Source: Straminergon stramineum
Taxonomy: Eukaryota > Streptophyta > Bryopsida > Hypnales > Calliergonaceae
Direction: 5' to 3'
DNA length: 64,000 nucleotides
Assembly: GCA_963920665.1 (NCBI GenBank)
Contig: OY987265.1
Span: 10,669,001-10,733,000, forward strand
Each line of letters opens with the position of its first letter. Positions within the stretch are counted from its first letter, which is position 1. Below the pieces are notes generated by a model. It was given only the letters and a program-made list of their open reading frames with translations, had not been told where the DNA came from and did not search any database. This document shows positions 50,101 to 61,632 of the stretch, in pieces. Made by a program: the position numbers and the translations under genes.

Positions 50101-51784
50101 GTTCGCACTTTTTTTACAAATTAGCTTTTCTATCTTCAACTTACTTATTTATGTTGGTTTTATAGATGAGACGTTGCAAAACTAGGGTTGAACTGATTGC
50201 AGGAATGAAACAGAGAAAGATTAATGTAGTTATGTTATACAGATGCTCACCGACAGCGAATTATTGATTGGATTGATGGCACTGGTGGGCTATCATGCGC
50301 ATTTGATTTTACCACTAAGGCCATCTTGCAGGTGAGATCTGACATATCAGGTTGTTAAAGCAGAATTTAGCATGTGCAGAAAGTACCTTTGAAACAGCAA
50401 CTGTGTCGTTGTAGGGAAAGCAGAATTCAGTGTGTCATTGCAAGAGGTGGAAAGAAACTTGCAAACTTCAGTGTGGTGTTTTGCAGATAGCTTTTGATGA
50501 CTTTTATGAAAAATTTCTAGTTGATTCATGGGAGCTGACATCCAAGTTGATTTCAGGAAGCATGTGCCAAGAAGGAATGGTACCGACTTCGTGATGTGCA
50601 AGGGCGATCACCTGGACTGTTAGGTGTCTGGCCTTCGAGGGCTGTTACTTTTATAGACAACCACGATACTGGATCTACCCAGGTTTGAAGCCTGGACACC
50701 CTTTTACAAAATCAGCTTTATTGCATTTCATCTCCAGGATTTTCGTATCATTTTGAAACTGGTGAAATATTATGGCTACATTCTTGGGGTAGTAGCGCAG
50801 AGGATGACTTAGTACCCCTATTCGTCATAATTTCGCAACACCTGGTTACTGGAGACACTAACTCCCACCTTCCATTTGCATCATAGGCACATTGGCCATT
50901 TCCACGTAAATATGTGGCACAGGTACTATCCCCACCCATCAGCGCAACGTCCATTTTAGAAATTTTGCGTATCGGATATCTCAATTGATGAATTCATTCA
51001 GAACATTGCCCTTATCCTCACTTCACTATCAACTGCAAATATGGAAGATTTCGATCAAAATGACCTTGGATGTCTTTTCTGTGGTCTGGTGCAGGGTTAT
51101 GCTTATATCCTTACTCATCCTGGACAACCTTGTGTTTTTTATGACCATTTGTATGAGTGGGGCAGCGACCTTAAGCAGGCTATTCTGGATTTGGTAAGTA
51201 CTCTTCTGAGACTATCGATAATTAAAGGATCGCAGTATACTCGATTCTTCAAGATATTGATGTCTCTGTGTACTTTTAACATGATTGTCTCTTCTGACCT
51301 TCAAGATAAGAGTTGTAAAATGGACTGGTGATGTACCTTGAACAAACTTTAAACTCGTCCATTACTCTAGAGTGGAACTCTCCCTAAACCTTAGATCTCC
51401 TAAATGAATACTGTAATCAATAAGATGTAAAAGGTTCCTCAATTGTGCGCGACAGTGATCACATTGTCTAAACTCTTCATTTTAGAACACCTAGTTACCA
51501 TGAATTGAAGTCACTCAATGGCGCATTCTTTTAATTGCACTAAATCTACTTACTTCTATGCACAGATCAACATTCGGAAGATGCAAGAAATCCACAGTCG
51601 ATCCCCGATGACAATACTGGAAGCTGACAAGGGTGGCTACTCGGCAATCATTGATAACAAGTTGTGCGTGCGGTTAGGCAAGACCGAATGGACCCCTCCC
51701 AGTGACGAGTCCTGGAACCTCTCGCTCTCGGGCCCTGGCTTCATAGTTTGGACAAAACCCAAACCCCTATTACCTGGTCAGTGA
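47109..51784 (+). CDS. AMY2: Alpha-amylase, AMY2 (cytosolic) type with novel N-terminal extension
   Basis: GH13 endo-amylase hydrolysing alpha-1,4-glucan. Exons: 47109-47176, 47596-47678, 47821-47951, 48143-48232, 48389-48457, 48563-48596, 48773-48813, 48934-49060, 49234-49460, 49614-49759, 49982-50100, 50243-50331, 50557-50682, 50887-50922, 51095-51193, 51566-51784; all phases agree, 567 residues. The catalytic domain (from about residue 165: [13 protein letters not shown]) follows Arabidopsis AMY2 closely, with [18 protein letters not shown] (nucleophile D335), AIGEYWDT (acid E360) and FIDNHDTG (D445) intact, and it ends with the usual C-terminal beta domain. Residues 1 to about 160 are extra: hydrophilic, Glu/Ser/Pro-rich, with no evident transit peptide, signal peptide or CBM45, so a cytosolic location is likely. 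An in-frame upstream ATG exists (46920), but it falls before a probable leader intron. Confidence 0.92.
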
Positions 51785-52779
51785 ACTCAGTGCGTGAACT
51801 GTACTGAGAAAATTGAATCACGAGGTACTGCCCTGAAGCTTAGGCGGCATGCCTCTCTCGTCAAAATATTAAAAACATCTAAACCTTCCTATGATTTCTC
51901 ATTTATTAGTTGCAAAACAGAAGTTGCTACTACCGGTATTTCAAGTACAATTACATTGCATTGCATCTGAATTGTATCTGAATATCGAATATAGTATTTT
52001 AGTGCAGTGTGCCACTATTGCAGTTGCACTAAGAAATAAGCTGCAAAGTCCTTTTACAGTTTTACCCTCGTGGTTTCATTACAGGAAAGAGAGTTTTTCG
52101 AAGTATAATTGCTTGTCTCATTTGGGATCTCAGAAATCGTAATTGATTCTTAAGAACTTGTCAAATCCGTACGCGGTGGTCAGTGGCGGTGAAAAATAAC
52201 TAAAAATGGATGTCGGAATTTTAGGAAAAGTTATGTGTCCAAACAAAATTGTATTGAGAATAAAAGAAGCTTGAAATGATATCCTTATTTCTAAAGAACT
52301 GTCAAACTTGTTTTCCCAACTTTGATAAAATATTTATCATGAAATGTCGACTCTGTTAGTCAAGTATGGTAACCATATTCTAGAAAGAAATGTTGTGCCA
52401 TATAATGTGCTAGAAGATTAGTATATTTTAGGTAGCAATGACAAGATCCTTGAAAACTTTTCAAGTAAACTTTTGGATGGGAAGGTGTTCACAAATTTTC
52501 CACAACAATGGACTCGGTTGAAATGATACAAAAGATGTTTAAGGGTCCTTTATATACTAGTGTTTATAAACACTGTGTATTATGTTGTGAGAGTGTATTC
52601 AAATGCAAAAATGTAATGACATACAATAGAATCAAGTTACAAAAAAATAAAAAATTAGCAAAGATATATTACTAGAAAAGGCCTTTGCAACTTGCAAGGC
52701 CTACAACTATGTTTGTAATTGGTCTTAGGAGAAGTACAAGCATAGTGAGTCAAGTCCACTACTATACCTAAATTCATCC

Positions 52780-53013
52780 TTAACCCTTGAACACTGGGTT
52801 GGTGATCGTGGAAATTAGCCATTTGGGAACTGTGTGACATCATTCACTTTAAAAAAACCAAAAATACTCATTGGGAGTCAAATTACTGTGGAAGATCTTC
52901 CCTTCAATCTCACCCCTAATTTCGAGGATGAATAGTTGCAATTCTATCCTATAGAGGAGAATTCCTTATCATTCATTGGACAATAAATGTCCGTTGCATT
53001 ATTCAGGAGTTAA
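52780..53013 (-). mobile_element. TTAA-ended MITE, 234 bp, copy B (inverted relative to copy A)
   Basis: It begins TTAACCCTTGAACACTGG and ends TTCAGGAGTTAA. Its reverse complement aligns along its length with 45373-45603 (landmarks: GGTGATCGTGGAAATTAGC, GGAAGATCTTCCCTTC, ATTTCGAGGATGAATAGTTG). Confidence 0.72.
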
Positions 53014-54888
53014 TCCCAAAGAGTTTGAAATTCATGTTCTAAATGGTAGGGTGATATTTTTCTAAGTACTTCTCATTCATCTAAAGTAATGTTTGAATCA
53101 TTTATTAAAAAAAACATTGGTTTGTAGCAATTTTGATGAAATTGAGGCAAATTCCTATTTTGGAGTTATAAATCTTGTAGCAAATTTTTCTAACTAATTT
53201 ATAATCCCTAATTCTTCAAAGGAGTTGAAAATCTCCAAATTTTACAATCCAAGGTAAATAATGAGCTCCTATGTCTTTCCCTTTCTAGAAAATGCTTGAA
53301 GGTAGCACTTCTTCAAGGTAGAAGCATCTGTATTATAACACTTTTAAGCAATTCCAAATATTTTAGAGTCAAATCAGTACATTCAATTGTGAAAGACTAG
53401 ATGTTCAAATTTCAAGCAATTGATGAATGTAAACATATCCCAAGTATGCATGATCTTCATTTTTTCATCCATCCAAATGTTTGTAGATTCTAGTATCAAT
53501 TCTTTTATAATTTGTATAGTACAGACTTTGACAATTTTGTTTAGCAAATCTTCTATAATTCAAAGTTTATAAGTATATCATACTTTAAAATCTAAGCTTT
53601 TCAATTTAAAAAATGACCCTTTGAAAATCCCTTCATTAAATAAGTGAAATATAATCTTAAAAATGACCATAATTAAAAAATAAAATTTTAAAATTAATGA
53701 AAAGAAATCTTGTAAAATTTCAAAGATTCAATCGATGGTCAAATCTAGAAAGAAATTTCAACTTTTGTTACAAACTTTATTAAAAAATATTTGTTGGTTT
53801 AGCAATTGATCTAGCCTTATGGACATGATCTAAGTATCATATTTTATAACATTTGTTTGAAAGTTATCAATAAATCATTATTTTAAGTTGTATTTTTTGC
53901 TACATCTCCAAAATTTTGGAAATCCACAATATTCCCAGTTCCTAAAAAATTTAATTATTTCTAATAGACTAACAATTTGAAAATCATGAATTCAAAAAGA
54001 AAAAGAGTATTTTAATGAGACTCTTTAAATATACTATGAATAATTGAAATTCAACTTCATGATGTATTCAAGACTAGTTTTTGCTTGCATGTAAGTCATA
54101 ATTTTGATCTACTTGAATCTATTTATTTTCAAGATTAGCTTTTGCTCCAAAATTGGTATATTTGGGTAATGGAAGCTTGTAAGTTACCATGCAAGGTGGA
54201 TACATCCAAAATTGCACCCTCCCTAGAATTGCCATCATCAATCTTTGTACATCTCCGAAATCAATATGTATGAGTATTGAAGAAACAATTTTAGAACATC
54301 TACCAAAAAAAACTAACCCTTCAAATCTTTTGCATATAAGATCCAAATGTCTTGTTCTTTGGTGCATTTTTAACCTCCCTTCACCTACCGGTAAGAAAAT
54401 ATGAAAATTTGACTAATTTAATAATAGTAGTAAATAGGCACAATAGCAAAAAGTGGTAGTTTGGGGGGTAAGAGAGGTGACCCATTTCCAATCACTTCCC
54501 CATTTTCACCTTGTAGTCTGCTTTCTTTCTATTTAGGTAGTGATGGCATACTACTAGTTATAGTACAATTCCTAGAGTAGTTGTGGTACATTATGATTAG
54601 CTACAAGACTCTCTATATTGCAACCAACCCTTGGTTGATTTTGCAACCAATCCTTGGTTAGAAATCAAAAGACCTATATGAACAACATGGATTGAACATA
54701 ATCTTGAGCTAAAAAATTCATAGTAATTATGTGGCTTGAGAAATAGAATTTTGAAAAATTATAAAATCCTTCCAAACTCTATTTTTGTACACTGGAAAAT
54801 TTCCTTGCTTGAGAACCTTGCAATCCATATATGTGTAATTGCTTAAGTGGTTGGAAATGGGTTGCCTCCCTTACCCACCTTAGTAAGA

Positions 54889-54973
54889 TACTCCTTCCAT
54901 TTGGAAATAGTGTATCCATTCTTAGCACAATCACCATTGAGAATGGATATACTATTTCCAAAGAGAGGGAGTA
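54889..54973. mobile_element. Stowaway-like MITE, 85 bp
   Basis: Near-perfect palindrome: the arms 54889-54922 (TACTCCTTCCATTTGGAAAT...) and 54940-54973 (...CAAAGAGAGGGAGTA) match at 30 of 34 inverted positions around a 17-bp loop. TA-CTCCCTCC termini with a TA target site are the signature of Tc1/mariner-type Stowaway MITEs, best known from flowering plants. The element sits about 950 bp upstream of the anoctamin start. Confidence 0.82.
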
Positions 54974-55067
54974 CTAAAGTAAGTTAAGTTAGAGAGTCCA
55001 AGTGTGTTTGTCAGTCAGTCTTTCCTCAAACAAACCAGCCAATCACTTTATGACGCCCAGGATTCCA

Positions 55068-55080
55068 ACACGTGGCCGAC
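55068..55080 (+). promoter_or_regulatory. ABRE/G-box overlapping a DRE core upstream of the anoctamin gene
   Basis: ACACGTGGC (G-box and ABA-responsive element core) runs directly into GCCGAC (dehydration-responsive element core). A CCAAT motif lies about 30 bp upstream and a second ACGTGTC at 55088. These are known plant stress-promoter motifs; function here is inference. Confidence 0.45.
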
Positions 55081-55845
55081 TCTCCAACGTGTCAGGTTCC
55101 AACTTGGATGACTAGGAGCCAAGTGGCAGCCAGTGCTGGCTTGAGCCCAGTCAATCCAACGTACAGTCCCAACAATCTGCTCTTCTCTCGGAGCTCAACT
55201 CGCCGCCCTTTACAATTGTGCTTGTGCAATCCCTGACACTAAGCTTACTCATGAGAGCACAGGAAAAAGGGATCAGTGGAGCTCACTAGGGAGCTGAAGT
55301 GAGACAGTTCATGTCATAGGAAGTCGTCCCTGAAAATTCAACTGGAAATTATTCAGCTTGAAGATCACAGGCGTTCGAGCGTGGTCGCAACAGGTACATG
55401 ACAAATCCTTTCAATGAATTTCTTCAGGTTTTGGGAATCCACAAAGGGAAGAGCCCAAATTGTCATACTCTGCGTGTAGAGTTTCAAGTGTATAGTGTGG
55501 ATCACTGAATTTCTTACCTTGCGAAGTCAATCGATCTGGTAATTGTATTGCCGCTGGCTCCCGGATTGTGTAGTGCTTTGTGGCCGACTGAATTCTCGAA
55601 GTCATGTATGCCATTGGATGTCTATGTTAATGGCGATAATTCCCAACAGGTATTTCACTGGAGATGGAATCTTCAATCTTCACCCTGTTGTAGTTGTTGG
55701 GTTAGAAAGTCCGAACATGTGTGTCCAGGATTGCAAGATTTTGATTCCCACACTAGGCAACCGAAATTCAATTTCAAAGAGGATTTGATGATTGTTGTGG
55801 CATGATGGATGTCGCACGTACCTGCAGCAGAAATTTGATTTCGAA

Positions 55846-58800
55846 ATGGATGAATTCGCTCGAAAATCGACTTGGGATGTGAATACGAAGGAGACGACGC
55901 AGACTCCTCCTTTTGAAGTTGCCATTGTGATCGATTCCAAAGAGGCTGGAAACAAACGAGAGGTGAGTAGTCATTCACCAACTGGTACTCGAGAACTTGT
56001 TAAAATTTATAGTTGTGAGAGATGGACGTTCACTTGAGAATTGAATTCTAACCTTGTGATGATATTCGAGCCGTGGATGCAGGAGGTTGGAGATGATCCC
56101 GTCAAGCACCTGCTGACAGCGTTAACGAATGCGGGCTTAGTTGTTGAGAAAGAAGAGGGTGCAAGCGGCTTGGTATTCCTCAAGGTAAAGGACCTTCATC
56201 AGCGTGAAGCTTAACAATGGGAGCTGTCAACTTGGGTAACGCAACCAAATTCTGTCCGTCCTAGAAGGACATCATATATAACAGTGGTGATGTGTTTATT
56301 TTGGCAGATTGCAGCGCCCCTGGAAGTCATTGGCCGGACAGCTGAGAAATTGAGACTCAGAAAACCGACGAATGTAGGTACGGAACAATTCATCCCGCAA
56401 CGCGTCACAAGTTCGTTCTGAGTGCTATGTGGGCGTTTTAGTGTAAAGATTGATCAATGCTGACGTTATTGATCAATGAAGCTCAGGGAACGAACGCAGA
56501 TCCATCTGTTGATAAACCCCTAAAGGACCAGTTGGCCCAAATTGGGCTTCATTTTTTTCTGCAGTTTCCGGACTTTCTAATTTTCATTTGTTGTTTGACA
56601 TGCAATTTTTTCTCGGGTTCTCGTGATATTAAATTTGATCCCATCTGAATTATATTTCACAGCATGCTGGATCAAATTGTTCATTTTCAAACCTTTACTA
56701 GTCCATTAGGGTTTAAGGAATTATAGCTTGTCTGAATGACTATACCTTTCGAATCTAGGCTGGGACTTACAGCCAGTGTGCACGCAGGGCTGGATGTGGT
56801 CTTCGATTGGGAGCGTCGGGATTCATTCTGTCGACAGCCTTTGGGCGATGCTCTGTTCAGCTGGACTGAACGGTATCAGTGTCTCAACACCATCATCGAA
56901 TCCGTGGTTGGCCCGGGCAACACTTCGGACTCACCGCTTGTGAAGAAATTGCAAGATGCCGGTGTCATCAAGGAAATTATGCCACTTCATCGTAATTTAA
57001 TCTCCTTCCTCTTGGTGGCACTTCCATTTCCTTATAATCCCGTCGACTTCCCACCTCGATGTGCAGTCTCCGGGCTTGTTTAACGGTTGTTTTCCGTGAC
57101 TTGCAGAAGAGCAGCAACGAAAATGGCTGCTGGAGCACTGGGCGTTGAGGTGGATGGACCTTACTTATCAGCCTCTCGATGCCATCTATGCATATTTCGG
57201 TGCCAAGGTAAGAAAAGCAGCGTCAGTATGAGAGACTCTTTCCATGCAAATTTAGAATTGAATATGTTATCATTCACAGACTACGCAGATTAAATTCAGG
57301 GTATAATTACTGCTGGGCAGGGTTTTTCATTGTATGCGCTCTGTAGCAGAAGCTGACTTTTTCAGGAAGGGCGTACTAAAACTTCGTCACGTTCACTATA
57401 GATGTTGCTTTTGTCAATGCAAAGCCTCCTCTCCTTTGGTTCAGAGCCAATGAATTGAAAAAAGCCTTGCATATTGTATGGAGTTCGGTCATTTTTTCAT
57501 GATTATGCATATTCTTTGGGACGAGCAAGATGAAAGGTTTGGTTCGACTTACATGGCTTGAGATGTTGTTCATGTAGGTGGCTATCTACTTCGCCTTCTT
57601 GGGCATGTACACACAGTGGCTTCTTTTCCCGGCTGCTCTGGGAATCATATTGAACGTAACAGACCAGGGGTTAGTTGCTGAACTTGCAAGCTAAATAATC
57701 GAACTTTCAATAATGTATCCGAATCCACCCAAGAAGTGAGCTAATACCATAGAATTAGGATATGATTACAGATTATGAAAGAGCTTGACATCGAATCGAT
57801 TCGTCTTAAAGAAAGACAATGATGAATTTCTAATGCTGTAATTAGAATCCAGCGGAGGAACAATTTGGTTTTGTTAGATGCTTGAGTCTTGTAATGCACT
57901 ATTTTCCTGTAAAGCATGGAATCAAACCAGGTAGATTTAAATGAAATGTGAGCTCTTGACTCGAGGAACAAGGTTGTGGAATATTTTTTAAAGAAAACTT
58001 TTTGAAGGACAACCTCCATTGACCACTGCTGGAATGTATGATTCTTAAATGGAATAGTCTCAGTAAGGTTGTCAACCTGGTCTGGAACAGAGCAATGGAG
58101 CCTGCTGTGCCTCCAATTTACGCCATGATCGTCGTCGTTTGGGCGGTAGTGTTTCTCCAGTTTTGGCGCCGTCGGAATGCAAGTCTCCAGAACAAGTAAG
58201 CACTTCTTGAGCATCTACTGACTCCAACAGATTGCAACAGTGGTATTAGCTGAACAGTAGAATTCGCTGTCACTTTGCTGACTCGGGGATTTTGATTTTC
58301 CTGGTGAAGTTGGGGGATGAGTTACGAAACTGAGGAAATGCAGACAATCAAAGCGCTGACGAAAGAGCAACAAGGGGCGCTCCTCCGCGGGTCGGCAAAG
58401 CAAGAGGAGGTATACGGAGCCAACGTCTCGGATTACGAGGCCAAGGTCCTTGGAAGAGAAGAGTGGTTGTCTCGAATCCGCAGCGTCAAAAACAACATGA
58501 TCGCTTTCACCTGTATTTTGTGTGTCCAGTTGCCCTTTGAGCTCCTGTACGCTCATCTCAACAAAATAGCTTCCAACGACATCATCAAGTAACGAAGCTC
58601 TACCCGGAATTTTTTAATACAGTATCAGTTGTATTAGTGTTTGACAGGAAAGTGCAAGTTGTTCCTTGCTAATCAAATGATTCTGTTACATTCTTAGGTA
58701 CATCCTCACTGGAGTTTACATCCTGGCAATCCAGTACCTCACTAAGGTCGGAGGCCAAGTGGCCGTAGCCTTGACAAAGTCGCAGCAGTTGGCCAACAAT

Positions 58801-61632
58801 GAGGCCGCAGCTAACAGCATGATTTACAAGGTGCCTGTTCAGATCATTCATGTGTTAATAATATGATTTGAGGCCAGCATTGCTTTCATGCGTCTCAGAT
58901 TCAATGCAGCCTCATGATGTGTGGCCTACTTGGTCTTTTAGGGGCTGAAAACTCATCTATGGATTTATGGTTTTACAGGTGTTTGGTGTATATTTCCTGC
59001 AATCGTACGTTGGCCTCTTCTATCAAGCCATTCTCCTCAAAGATTTCAATACTCTCCGCTCGATGTTGGTACAGCGCCTCATTGTTTCTCAGGTATGCCA
59101 CTCTAACCAAGCAGCATAACAATGATTAATCTGTGACTCCATAATTGTGGAATGTTTTCTTCCATCGGATCCGCATATCGATGCACCTTTCCTTCAATTC
59201 ATTAGTGCCTGAATGGTGAAAAATGGTCCAATCCAAATCTATTGGGAGTTGGATCATGTAGAAAGCTTTAAGAAAATTAGCAAAATACTCCCTAAAAATA
59301 AGAAATCGTCCCCTAAATTCGTGAGTGATAAGAAGATGTTTTGAAAATTCCTACACTTGACAACGATCTTTCAAAACGAACTGTCTATTATAGCTCAGAT
59401 TCTAAGGGGTTAAAACAAAATCAAATAATCGCAGTTGATGAGCAACGCGGTGGAGAATCTGGTGCCGTATGCGACCTATCGGTGGGCGGAGTACAAGGCA
59501 AACCAGGCGAACGAAGAAATCAAAAAGAGCACGGGAGAGAAGGCACCTGAGAGCCATACGTCCCACTTGGAGAAGGAGTTCTTGACACCGAAATACGAAG
59601 CAACTATTGGAAGCGACTTCGAAGACGGCCTATTCGATGGTGTGTTACATACAACCTGTTATTCACTTTCTACAAAGCAGATACATCGCCAGGATTCTAA
59701 ATAAAGAAAAGAAAAGAAAAATCTGAAAACTTACCCAATTGGATGCAGATTTCTTGGAGCTTGCTGTGCAATTCGGCATGGTGACAATGTTTGCGAGCGC
59801 CTACCCTCTTGTTGCCGCATTCGCCATTCTTGTACGCATCCTACCTCTTCTATTCTATCATGCACTAACACCTATGCAAATCTTGTTCACCGTTTATATC
59901 ATTTTGTTTCCCAACTCTCTGTTTTCTTCGGCATTCAGAATGTATACCATGTGCTACGCAGAACAACGTAGTGGAGATTCGGTCCGACGCACTCAAGCTT
60001 CTTGTATCAATGAGGCGACCAGCACCGAGACAAGCAGCCTCCATCGGAGCGTGGCTGTCCATTTTACAAGTGCGTCCTAACGACTCTTAACGCTAGCATT
60101 ATTACCTTCTTCATACTTCATAGCAGAGTTCAGGAAAATTTCTTCAAAATATGAAGAATTTCAAGTTACCCACGAATTGCACGAATTCATAGGACAAATT
60201 ACAAGAATGGAAAGGATTGAGCTCAAGAAATCCATGAAAATCCTTCAAGTGCAAATGTCTAAATTTCAATGAACAGGCTAATTGACGAAGTAAAACTAAT
60301 TTTGTTGGGTTGTAGAATCTCGGCGTCGTAGCAATTGTCACCAATTGTGCATTGCTGGTGTGCTTATACGACGACGCGGGTCGGTGGAAGATCGAGCCGG
60401 GGCTGGGTGCCATTCTACTGCTCGAGCACTTGCTTTTGCTCGCCAAGTTTGGATTCTCGTGGTTTGTCTCCGAGGTAAGTTAAACCCTGAAACCCTGAAC
60501 CCTAAACCCTAATTCCTAAAACCTTAAGATCGTAAATCTCGTCGCTGTAATTCTGTGCAATCAGCTTTTTCTCAGAGGCTTTGACTGAAGGTAATTGTTC
60601 CTAATTGCGATGCTGAGCATAATTTCTTTAACTAAAATGGTCAGATTCTTAAATTTTATTGTTTGCAAATGAGAGAGGATTCCAATGCATTCAAGAATGC
60701 ATGTGTTGGATACCATAAGCAATAGTTATAAGGGTTCAAAGCTTTATTGATGGGTACCGGTAGACAATTAAAAAACAATGTTGTCCCAATGTTGATTGAT
60801 GCTAATTTTGGTATTGAGGAGGTGTGCATTCTCAAAACCAATTTATTCTCATTATGGTGTTATTGGAATGGTTAGATTTTAGACCAGTTAAAAATCTTGT
60901 TAGCAAATCAATGAGGATTGGAATCAACCTGCTATAGAATGCCATATCATTAGGATACCATATGCAAAAGCTATGACAATTTAAATTGAAGAGAGATTGG
61001 TAGACAATCAAAAAGCAACACAAGTTTTTATGTTGAGGTGGTGTTGATTCTCAAGTCAATGTGTATGGAAATTTTTCAAACTAATTAAAATATTTTTGTA
61101 AGCAAATCTTAGAGGATTGGAGTGCAATAAAGAATGCATTCTTTTGGATACCATATGCAAATATTACAACAATTAGAATTTAGAATATTATTAGAAGATG
61201 GTTTTAACCCTGCAAGGATACTACAACCGCTGAATGTTTGATGGATGACAAAGAATCCTTCTATATAGGATAAAAGTGTAGATGTTCATTTTTGGAATTT
61301 TGTGTGAAAAGGGAAAGGTAACCAACCCATCCTTGTAGGGGTAAAGTGAAAGGGCCTATGAAGAATTGTACATTCTCAAAATCAAATTGTACTCATTATT
61401 CAAGATTGAACGATTTTGGATTGTTTTTATCGATGTGCTTAGCTAAATTGAAATGATTCTAACCATGTGATGCAAACATGAAATTATGTTGCAGGAGCCA
61501 GCGTGGATCAAAGCTCGCCGCATCAAGAAGGCATACATCCAAGACCACGTGTCACACCGGATGCTTGGAATGTTGGAGGAGGAGGCTCAAGAAGAAATTC
61601 TCCATGATGTACCAAACCCTGCTCAAGAGTAG
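55846..61632 (+). CDS. Plant anoctamin/TMEM16-like membrane protein
   Basis: The TMEM16 family forms calcium-regulated lipid scramblases or anion channels; the plant member is poorly characterised. Exons: 55846-55962, 56083-56184, 56308-56377, 56773-56991, 57107-57207, 57578-57655, 58068-58195, 58310-58588, 58698-58830, 58979-59092, 59435-59639, 59749-59831, 59962-60069, 60316-60474, 61495-61632; all phases agree, 677 residues (Arabidopsis At1g73020 is similar in size). Landmarks shared with that protein: [54 protein letters not shown] (first membrane segment), [29 protein letters not shown], the [18 protein letters not shown] segment, [17 protein letters not shown] and [20 protein letters not shown]. 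About eight to ten hydrophobic segments are visible. The N-terminal domain is cytosolic. The first in-frame ATG before the conserved part was taken; the exact start is uncertain. Confidence 0.93.
56513..56716. mobile_element. TTAA-type MITE in anoctamin intron 3, 204 bp
   Basis: The left end ATAAACCCCTAAAGGACCAG pairs with the right end, which reads TTAAACCCTAATGGACTAG in reverse complement (about 15 of 18). The left end is very similar to the element end at 43179 (CCCCTAAAGGACC). It lies wholly inside the intron 56378-56772. Confidence 0.55.
60481..60515 (+). repeat. Short telomere-like tract in an anoctamin intron
   Basis: TAAACCCTGAAACCCTGAAC followed by CCTAAACCCTAATTCC: about four degenerate copies of the plant telomere unit CCCTAAA, just after the intron donor. 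Short telomere-like boxes also occur in plant promoters, so this need not be an ancient chromosome end. Confidence 0.7.
60655..61220 (+). repeat. Diverged tandem repeat of about 190-245 bp in the last anoctamin intron
   Basis: Three successive copies can be aligned by the anchors AGAGGATT(G)GA.TGCA and GGATACCATATGCAA. The GGATACCATA anchors start at 60708, 60953 and 61146, so the spacings are 245 and 193 bp. Other shared segments are the TTAGCAAATC-like and GGTAGACAATCAAAAA-like stretches. The array accounts for over half of this 1.0-kb intron. Confidence 0.65.
61204..61345. mobile_element. TTAA-type MITE fragment in the last anoctamin intron, 142 bp
   Basis: The left end TTAACCCTGCAAGGAT pairs with the right end, TTTACCCCTACAAGGAT in reverse complement. 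The interior (GATGGATGACAAAGAATCC, TAGGATAAAAGTGTAGATG) is recognisably related to copy A at 45373-45603. It appears to be a shortened relative. Confidence 0.5.

Larger units (their letters stand above)
51785..55845. other. AT-rich intergenic region between amylase and anoctamin genes
   Basis: The amylase 3' UTR is followed by A/T-rich DNA without a supported gene to about 54980. It contains a TTAA-ended MITE (52780-53013) and a Stowaway-like MITE (54889-54973). From 54985 to 55845 the sequence is richer in GC and looks like the anoctamin promoter and leader, with CACGTG and GCCGAC motifs at 55068-55080 and a probable leader-intron donor (CAACAG|GTACATG) at 55391. Confidence 0.65.

Noticed and set aside
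1..51784. A starch-metabolism gene cluster (ISA2 with AMY2)
   Set aside because: The two genes are about 38 kb apart with FHA, HEN1 and a complex I-like gene between them. Co-location by chance is the simpler reading.
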